From the NCBI GenBank assembly GCA_029564115.1, contig JAKQQP010000424.1, forward strand, positions 1 to 11,467: a stretch of DNA of 11,467 bases, read 5' to 3'. This document shows, in pieces, positions 6,597 through 11,467 of the stretch. Both the position numbers and the translations under genes were made by a program. Below the pieces are notes generated by a model. It saw only the letters and a list, made by a program, of their open reading frames with translations. It did not search any database and was not told the DNA's origin. The stretch is from Candidatus Rifleibacteriota bacterium. GTDB lineage: Bacteria > Riflebacteria > Ozemobacteria > Ozemobacterales > Ozemobacteraceae. Position 1 is the first letter of the stretch, and every line of letters begins with the position of its first letter.

Positions 6597-7095
6597 AAAA
6601 TTTAAGATCGGCAAAAGCGTCTTTAAGCTTGTTCAGAGTTACCTGAGGATCTTCTATGATGATTTTAGCTCCGGCGGTAATATCGACGAAACCGAGTTCT
6701 CGATGGTAACGCGGAACAACGTGCTGGTGCAGGTGCTCGATGCTTGCGCCCGAGGCTTCGCCAATGTTGAAGCCGATATTGAAACCGAGCGGCTGGTAAA
6801 CAGACTCAAGGCGATCCATTGATGCGCTCAGAAGCTGGTGCATCTGCCTGTGCTCTTCGGGGTTGAGTTGTCTTGGGTCGGCTATGTGCCGCAACGGAAA
6901 AAGCAACAGGTGACCAGCATTATAGGGGTATAGATTAACGCAGGCCGCCACTGTCTCGTTTTTCCAGATGGTGAGGTTTTTGACACCCGGTTCGTCACCG
7001 ACGATCGAGCAGATGATGCAGTCTACAGAAGGGCGGCTGAGCCCGGTAATGTATTCGCGCTTGTTTGGTACAAATAATTGCTGTTTAAAAGGCAT
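6595..7095 (-). CDS. HIT-family nucleotide hydrolase/phosphorylase-like protein
   Basis: The 166-residue protein has the histidine triad H-L-H-Q-H-V-V-P-R-Y at about residues 121-130 (His121, His123, His125), preceded by the G-F-N-I-G-E-A-S-G-A-S-I stretch that lines the phosphate site. The N-terminus carries E-Y-I-T-G-L-S-R-P...C-I-I-C (Cys26, Cys29), typical of the subgroup annotated as Ap4A phosphorylase- or Ap4A hydrolase-like HIT proteins, where the Cys pair helps bind zinc. A-G-H-L-L-L-F-P at 60-67 is a further family strand. The expected activity is hydrolysis or phosphorolysis of dinucleoside polyphosphates or other nucleotide conjugates in the cytoplasm; the exact substrate cannot be read from sequence. 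The ATG at 7093-7095 is 2 nt after the DUF885 stop with a poor ribosome site, so translation is probably coupled. Confidence 0.93.
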   Translation of the reverse strand: MPFKQQLFVPNKREYITGLSRPSVDCIICSIVGDEPGVKNLTIWKNETVAACVNLYPYNAGHLLLFPLRHIADPRQLNPEEHRQMHQLLSASMDRLESVYQPLGFNIGFNIGEASGASIEHLHQHVVPRYHRELGFVDITAGAKIIIEDPQVTLNKLKDAFADLKF

Positions 7096-7097
7096 TC

Positions 7098-8771
7098 TCA
7101 GACTCGGTTAAGTGATTTAAGCTGTTGTTTCATCAGCTGCGGAAAGTATTGGCGGGCAAGATGCACCGGAATTCCACCCTGATATAATATCAGGTCGTGA
7201 AAGCTTCTGTCAGTAAAATCATGCGAAAATGAAGTGCGCATTTCATTTTTCAGCAGCAGCAGCTGATGGTGACCAGTAAGCCGGGCGGAATAAATTGAAG
7301 GTCTTTGCATGATTTGCCTGATCTCGTTTTCGGCAGCTTCTTTCTCGAAGCGGGCCCGGTTAACAAGAAAGTCCACCGCATCAAGTGTTGTCCAGCTCCG
7401 AGTCTGCAGTTTGACCTCGGTTTTAAGCAGAGCCGCTGCTCTGGCTTTGTCCAGCGCCTGAACGAAAAGGCTTTCAGAAGAGGTTTCGAAGCCTTTTTCG
7501 CGCACCGCTTCCTGGCAGTAGCTTGCCCAGCCTTCGATCATTTCAGCAGAATCTGTGAATGAGCGCAGAATTCCGGGGTGCTGGTTCTGGGTTGCAAGAT
7601 GCAGATGGTGCCCGGGGTAAGCCTTGTGAATAACGGAATTAGCTATCTCGGCATAATTATGACGTGCAGACAGCGAACTTTCGTCGCGGGTTATCAGATA
7701 AAAGCCGCGCTGAACCGCCGATTTTCTTTCGGGCGCAAAGTAGGCCGAAGAGGTTATGATGTGCCGCATATATGCAGGTGTTTCTATTATTTCAAGCTCT
7801 TCGTCGGCAGGCAGGGTAGCAAAGTTGCTGTATTCAAGAAAAGCACGGGTGCGGCTCAAATTCTCGCGATAAACGGAAATAACCTGGTCGAAGCTGCTTG
7901 GGGCATGCCGGTTGATGCGTTTCTGTGCGTCTTTGCGGGCACTTGAGGCCTCTCCGGTAGATTCGCCAAGAATGACGCAGCTGAGAGCTTCAAGCTGCCG
8001 GGTTGATTCCTGAAAAAGCTGTCTGGCAAGATCGGTGATTTCGGCCGGGGTCATGCCGATTCTTCTGGTGCTTACCAGTGCCTGAAAGGGGCCCATTCCA
8101 AGAGTCTGTTCTTTTTCAGCCTTTGGCATAATTGCCTGTTTAAGCCAGTGGCTGTAATCATCGATCGCTTTGGTCGCATTTGCGACGGCTCTTGAAAACT
8201 CCTGCAGCAGATCGTGGGTTACATGTCGGTTCAGACTGGACTCGATCGTTGCAAGAAATGCAGGCAGCTTGGCAGCAGACTCGAGGCAGAGCTCGCCCTT
8301 TTCCTGTGAAACTTTCTGAAAAAGGGTGCGCCCGCTCATGAGAAAAGCCGGAACTGCCTTTAATCTGCTGATCATAGATTTGACACGCTCAGAAAGCGGT
8401 GCAAAGTCTCTGATAAAGAGAAGAAAGAGAGCGTCGCCAATGTTCATGGCCAGGTCTCGGCCGGTGCGCCAGCGCTGCAGGTCTTCGTCGAGAAAAAGCT
8501 GTTGCTCGGCAAAGTGAATGATTGCCTGGCGGTCGATCTGCTCGTCAATACTGAGCTCATTTTCTGGCAGGGTGCAAAAAGCGGTTTTAAGCTCGCGAAG
8601 AAAAGCGATGTTGCGCTCAGTCGCCTCGGCACCGGTTTCTGGTAGAAGACCGTCGAAACTGTGTTCGCCAAGCCAGGTGGCAAGCACGGGGTTGCGACTG
8701 ACCAGTTCTGCGTAATAATGCTGTGCAATTCCGGCGAAACCGGGATGTCTGTAAACAGCCTGATGAAGCAT
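7098..8771 (-). CDS. DUF885 family protein, probable metallopeptidase-like, atypical metal motif
   Basis: From the ATG at 8769-8771 this is a 557-residue protein, the usual size for DUF885. GGAGG (8779-8783) lies 7 nt before that ATG; the TTG at 8777 is only 1 nt from the same site and is rejected. The family hallmark H-x-A-Y-P-G-H-H-L is at residues 382-390, and E-G-W-A-S-Y-C-Q-E at 413-421 matches the second conserved block (E-G-W-A-x-Y). Members usually read H-E-x-x-P-G-H-H and are regarded as zinc peptidase-like; here Glu is replaced by Lys383, so catalysis may be lost or changed. No signal peptide or membrane helix is evident, so a cytoplasmic location is inferred. The HIT gene follows 2 nt after the stop. 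An extended -10 promoter lies just upstream. Confidence 0.9.
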   Translation of the reverse strand: MLHQAVYRHPGFAGIAQHYYAELVSRNPVLATWLGEHSFDGLLPETGAEATERNIAFLRELKTAFCTLPENELSIDEQIDRQAIIHFAEQQLFLDEDLQRWRTGRDLAMNIGDALFLLFIRDFAPLSERVKSMISRLKAVPAFLMSGRTLFQKVSQEKGELCLESAAKLPAFLATIESSLNRHVTHDLLQEFSRAVANATKAIDDYSHWLKQAIMPKAEKEQTLGMGPFQALVSTRRIGMTPAEITDLARQLFQESTRQLEALSCVILGESTGEASSARKDAQKRINRHAPSSFDQVISVYRENLSRTRAFLEYSNFATLPADEELEIIETPAYMRHIITSSAYFAPERKSAVQRGFYLITRDESSLSARHNYAEIANSVIHKAYPGHHLHLATQNQHPGILRSFTDSAEMIEGWASYCQEAVREKGFETSSESLFVQALDKARAAALLKTEVKLQTRSWTTLDAVDFLVNRARFEKEAAENEIRQIMQRPSIYSARLTGHHQLLLLKNEMRTSFSHDFTDRSFHDLILYQGGIPVHLARQYFPQLMKQQLKSLNRV

Positions 8772-8778
8772 GCACAAG

Positions 8779-8783
8779 CCTCC
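8779..8783 (-). promoter_or_regulatory. Shine-Dalgarno site of the DUF885 gene
   Basis: GGAGG on the minus strand with a 7-nt spacer to the ATG at 8771. This decides the start in favour of that ATG over the TTG at 8777. Confidence 0.8.
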
Positions 8784-8800
8784 ACAATCATTTTTTCGAC

Positions 8801-8809
8801 ATTATAGCA
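8801..8809 (-). promoter_or_regulatory. Extended -10 promoter of the DUF885-HIT pair
   Basis: TGCTATAAT on the minus strand, the same nine bases as at 6564-6572. The predicted transcription start near 8794 gives a leader of about 22 nt that includes the GGAGG site. The -35 region (TTCAAG or TTTCAA at 17-18 nt spacing) is a poor match. Confidence 0.6.
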
Positions 8810-8851
8810 TAACAATTGATTTTCTTGAAAAATACTCTGTGGCTGTGGCAC

Positions 8852-8857
8852 TATAAA
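8852..8857 (+). promoter_or_regulatory. Possible -10 box of the GT4 gene
   Basis: TATAAA lies 12 nt before the ATG at 8870. A TTGAAA at 8825-8830 is 21 nt upstream, too far for a standard -35. If used, transcription would begin only about 5-7 nt before the ATG, leaving no room for a ribosome site. Tentative. Confidence 0.25.
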
Positions 8858-8869
8858 GCCGCAAAAACA

Positions 8870-10066
8870 ATGAAAAACTCAAATTCAAGTTCAATCAGGG
8901 TGCTGCGGGTTCTCAGCCGCATGAATTATGGCGGGCCATCACGGCATGTTATCAATCTTACAGCCTGTCTGCAGAAATATGGTTACGAAACCCGCCTTTT
9001 GGTAGGGATTCCAGAGTCTGCAGAAGGCAGTATGCTTGAACTTGCACATGCTTGTGGGGTTGATCCGGCAATTGTTGCCAGGCTTGACCGGCCAGTTATG
9101 CCACTGTCAGATTTTGCGGCTTTTCAGCAGATAATGCGCGAGATCAGGTCTTTTCGGCCACATATTGTTCATACTCATACAACCAAAGCTGGCATTCTCG
9201 GAAGACTTGCGGCAGTTCTGTGCGGTGTTCCGGCAATTTTTCACACTTATCACGGCTTTATCTTCAGCGGTTATTTCTCTCAGCCGGTTTCACAGCTGAT
9301 CGTCGGAGTTGAAAGGTTTCTGGCCGGCATGACCGACCGACTGATAACCCTGACTCCGTCTCTGGCAGGTGAATTATCGCAACGGCTTGGTTTAAACGGC
9401 AGCAAAAAGATTGAAACCGTATCACTGGGGTTGAATCTGAATAAAAACCTGATGACTCCAAGGCGGTCCACCGGTTGGCGAAAATCACTCAACCTGTCAG
9501 AAAATCATCTCCTTGTGGGTATAGTCGCCAGACTGGTACCGGTTAAAAATCATCAGTTGCTTCTTCAGGCGGTTGCAGAGCTGACTGACTCCATTCCGGA
9601 ACTTCACCTTGCCATAATCGGTGGCGGCGAACTTGAAAGCAGCCTGCGACAACAGGCTACTGCTTCAGGAATTTCTGATCGGGTGCATTTTTGTGGTCTG
9701 ATAAGTGAAATTGAAGAGGTTTATGCCGACCTGGATCTTCTGGTCCTCAGCTCAAAAAATGAAGGTACGCCGGTCGTAATTATCGAGGCACTCGCTTCTG
9801 GCTGCCCGGTGGCCGCAACTAACGTGGGTGGGGTTGCAGAACTGCTTGAAGGCGGAGAATATGGCGCTATTCTGCCACCTGAGACCGAAGCATTTACCTT
9901 GTCACTTAAAAAAGCACTCGAAAACTGCCGTTGGTCAGAGAAAAAGCTCGATCTGCAATTTCGCAGGCAATGGAGCGCAAAGTTTTCTGTAGACGGTCTT
10001 GGCGCAAAAATTAATGAAATATACATGAAGACTTTGAAACTGCGGGGAATCGATGCTGGTCTTTAA
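8870..10066 (+). CDS. Glycosyltransferase family 4 (GT-B fold)
   Basis: From the ATG at 8870 the product has 398 residues, normal for GT4 enzymes that move a sugar from a nucleotide donor to a lipid-linked or oligosaccharide acceptor with retention of configuration. The N-terminal half begins R-V-L-R-V-L-S-R-M-N-Y-G-G-P-S-R-H (acceptor-side glycine loop at 21-22) and has H-T-H-T-T-K-A-G-I-L-G-R at 101-112. The C-terminal donor domain shows A-R-L-V-P-V-K-N at 220-227 (Arg221, Lys226), I-I-G-G-G-E-L-E at 249-256, and the E-x7-E motif from Glu298 to Glu306 followed by A-L-A-S-G-C-P-V. No signal peptide is present; it acts at the cytoplasmic face. The open frame extends upstream to a TTG at 8816, but homology begins after Met19 of that longer form. 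No Shine-Dalgarno is visible before 8870. Its neighbours suggest surface-polysaccharide synthesis; the sugar is unknown. Confidence 0.93.
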   Translation: MKNSNSSSIRVLRVLSRMNYGGPSRHVINLTACLQKYGYETRLLVGIPESAEGSMLELAHACGVDPAIVARLDRPVMPLSDFAAFQQIMREIRSFRPHIVHTHTTKAGILGRLAAVLCGVPAIFHTYHGFIFSGYFSQPVSQLIVGVERFLAGMTDRLITLTPSLAGELSQRLGLNGSKKIETVSLGLNLNKNLMTPRRSTGWRKSLNLSENHLLVGIVARLVPVKNHQLLLQAVAELTDSIPELHLAIIGGGELESSLRQQATASGISDRVHFCGLISEIEEVYADLDLLVLSSKNEGTPVVIIEALASGCPVAATNVGGVAELLEGGEYGAILPPETEAFTLSLKKALENCRWSEKKLDLQFRRQWSAKFSVDGLGAKINEIYMKTLKLRGIDAGL

Positions 10067-10616
10067 AGGGGCTAAAATTTCAATCGCTGTTCAGGTCTTG
10101 AATGCAGCTTTTGTTATTTCTTTCATGCTCTGGTCTTTTCATGTTTCAACTTTGGAGGCTGTTGCAGGAAGTCTGCTGCAGCTTCTACTGATAATACTGT
10201 TGATTTTCTGGCGAAGAAGACGTTTGGCATCATTGTTTTTTATCCCGGATGAATTTATTGTCTTTCTGCCAATGCTTTGGGCACTTGCGAATGCAGGTTC
10301 TGCAACTTCATGGTTTGCTCTCTGGAAATGGCCTTATGTTCTGGCCTTCCTGCTGAGCCTGTTCTGGTCAGTTTTTCATTCAGAGAATTTCATCACTGGG
10401 CTTAAAAATAACCGCTTATGGCATGCGGTAACTGCATTTGTTATGTTTATTGCTGTTTTTTTGCCATTTTTAGGAACTTTTTTCCCGCTGTTTGCAACAA
10501 CTCTTGCTTTCACAACACTTTTGAACATGGCGGTTCTGGTTATGAGTTTTTCGATTTCGGCGGCCGGTATCAGTTTTTCGAGTATTAAGCCTGATACAGC
10601 GCCTGATTATAAGTAG
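10053..10616 (+). CDS. Hypothetical multi-pass membrane protein, 187 aa
   Basis: I do not recognise a family with confidence. Hydrophobic stretches near residues 9-28, 35-53, 65-83, 90-107 and 122-170 suggest five or six membrane helices, with a basic R-R-R-R cluster at about 54-57 that is probably cytoplasmic. The gene overlaps the end of the GT4 gene by 14 nt and has GGGGA (10044-10048) 4 nt before its ATG, so the two are translated together. The hydrophobic pattern recalls the N-terminal half of O-antigen ligase/polymerase proteins, but none of the motifs of that family's large periplasmic loop are present. Its last 32 bp overlap the 3' end of the opposing O-antigen ligase-like gene. GC is low here (about 32-40% in sampled lines). 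Confidence 0.78.
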   Translation: MLVFKGAKISIAVQVLNAAFVISFMLWSFHVSTLEAVAGSLLQLLLIILLIFWRRRRLASLFFIPDEFIVFLPMLWALANAGSATSWFALWKWPYVLAFLLSLFWSVFHSENFITGLKNNRLWHAVTAFVMFIAVFLPFLGTFFPLFATTLAFTTLLNMAVLVMSFSISAAGISFSSIKPDTAPDYK

Positions 10617-11467
10617 TTCGACCCGCAACGCATGTTCCAGTCAGAAAAAATGCCATCATTGTCACTTCCTGATCACCAAAACTGTATTCAAAGAAGCCGG
10701 TGACAAAATAACAGATGAGAAGGCTTCTGCCAGCAAGTTCGAAAAACCCGGCAATGGTATTGTCCGGTGGTTTTGTCGGACAGAAGACAAAAAGAAACAA
10801 TTCGTAGAAAAACCAGAGAAAAGCTATCAATCCGAGTGGCCCGGCTGTGATGAGAAACTGAAGAAAATTGTTGTGCATGTGGCCAAACACCCATTTCTTT
10901 TCTTTTTCATAATCTGTGCACAGGTTTTCGTACCAGCCATAGACATTATTCATGCCGATTCCGAATGCATATCTGTCTTTGATCATTTCAAAGCCTCGAT
11001 GCCAGTTCAGCAGCCGCTGATAATTCGCGCTGAGAGAAACTCCTGGTTGCTCCTCACCAATCCTTATTTTGCCGGTCGAAATTGTAGACGCAGGGTTCAG
11101 GCCATCAAGACGCTCTCTGATGTTTATATCTCCGATAAAAAGGCCAGAAACTGCCAATCCCATGATTGCGCAGACAGGAACAGCTTTTACCGGTTTTTTG
11201 GCGACGATATAGATCAGGCCAGTTATCAGGGCGAGCCACGCGCCTCTGACCATTGAAAAGGCAATGGCGCAGCATGAGAAAACAGCCGCTGCTGATAACA
11301 GCAGATAATGCCGGGTCTGTTTGACGAAGGCAATTGCACTGACAATGACAAGCAGGGCCATTGCCTGGCACTCGCCAAAAGTCATGGGGCTTGAGAAGAA
11401 ACCTTTTGCTCTTGTGCCGCTCTCAAAAATAAACATATGTTTATAAAAAACTACGGTTGCCGCGATC
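10585..11467 (-). CDS. O-antigen ligase/polymerase-like membrane protein, C-terminal part (runs off right edge)
   Basis: The frame is open to the window edge: ten more codons (I-A-A-T-V-V-F-Y-K-H) precede the first Met at 11436. O-antigen ligase family proteins are normally about 400 residues or longer, so the start is probably outside the window. Numbered from that internal Met, helices appear at about 25-38, 43-78 and 85-101. S-M-V-R-G-A-W-L-A-L (about 61-70) is the typical Arg-containing motif of the Wzy/WaaL ligase domain. A large hydrophilic periplasmic loop follows, with N-Y-Q-R-L-L-N-W-H-R-G and G-H-M-H-N-N-F-L-Q-F, then G-P-L-G-L-I-A-F-L-W-F in the next helix. Members attach lipid-linked glycans to lipid A core or protein, or polymerise them, in the inner membrane. 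Ligase and polymerase cannot be told apart here. It converges on the 10053-10616 gene. Confidence 0.88.
   Translation of the reverse strand, partial: IAATVVFYKHMFIFESGTRAKGFFSSPMTFGECQAMALLVIVSAIAFVKQTRHYLLLSAAAVFSCCAIAFSMVRGAWLALITGLIYIVAKKPVKAVPVCAIMGLAVSGLFIGDINIRERLDGLNPASTISTGKIRIGEEQPGVSLSANYQRLLNWHRGFEMIKDRYAFGIGMNNVYGWYENLCTDYEKEKKWVFGHMHNNFLQFLITAGPLGLIAFLWFFYELFLFVFCPTKPPDNTIAGFFELAGRSLLICYFVTGFFEYSFGDQEVTMMAFFLTGTCVAGRTTYNQALYQA

Noticed and set aside
8775..8777. TTG as the start of the DUF885 gene (559 aa form)
   Set aside because: It is only 1 nt from the GGAGG site, whereas the in-frame ATG at 8771 has an ideal 7-nt spacing.
8846..8862. Sigma-54 promoter before the GT4 gene (TGGCAC at 8846-8851)
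   Set aside because: The -24 half matches, but no GC falls at the required 10-nt spacing after the GG and there is no TTGC-like -12 element.
11434..11436. ATG as the true start of the O-antigen ligase-like gene
   Set aside because: The frame stays open to the window edge, no ribosome site precedes the ATG, and 283 residues is short for the family.

Overview
The window looks like chromosome from a bacterium with a two-membrane (Gram-negative type) envelope. It encodes a DsbD-type periplasmic reductase N-terminus, several Sec signal peptides, a GT4 glycosyltransferase and an O-antigen ligase/polymerase-like membrane protein. Base composition is mixed: hand-counted 60-base lines run from about 58-60% GC in nadK and the DUF885 gene down to about 32-48% in the surface-polysaccharide genes at the right. 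One secreted TPR protein carries a Cys/His signature that resembles the C-terminal half of type IV pilins of uncultivated lineages such as Candidatus Riflebacteria and Wallbacteria. That is only a weak taxonomic hint, and no marker gene fixes the organism. I see no tRNA, rRNA, CRISPR array, insertion sequence or phage gene.

Layout, right to left along the minus strand. Positions 7098-8771 encode a DUF885 family protein, followed 2 nt later by a HIT-family protein (6595-7095). Both are read from an extended -10 promoter at 8801-8809. A second promoter with the same TGCTATAAT box (6564-6572) starts a gene for an unrecognised exported protein (5875-6528). After an intergenic hairpin region (5811-5867) comes a tightly packed run of six genes: a small four-helix membrane protein, an unrecognised 133-residue protein, a membrane-anchored double-zinc-ribbon TPR protein (776 aa), a secreted TPR protein with a pilin-like insert (382 aa), NAD kinase (nadK), and the start of a dsbD-like gene that leaves the window at the left edge. 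Spacings are -4, 2, 2, 3 and 16 nt, so they are probably co-transcribed.

On the plus strand, a GT4 glycosyltransferase (8870-10066) diverges from the DUF885 gene and overlaps a small multi-pass membrane protein (10053-10616). That gene runs tail-to-tail into an O-antigen ligase-like gene on the minus strand, which enters from the right edge; the two reading frames overlap by 32 bp. These three are probably part of a surface-polysaccharide locus.

The most notable points are the pilin-like Cys/His module inside a secreted TPR protein, its co-location with NAD kinase and a DsbD-like reductase, a DUF885 protein whose metal-motif glutamate is a lysine, and two mutually exclusive hairpins ahead of the six-gene run. 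Two automatically chosen TTG starts (6552 and 8777) are better replaced by the downstream ATGs at 6528 and 8771.
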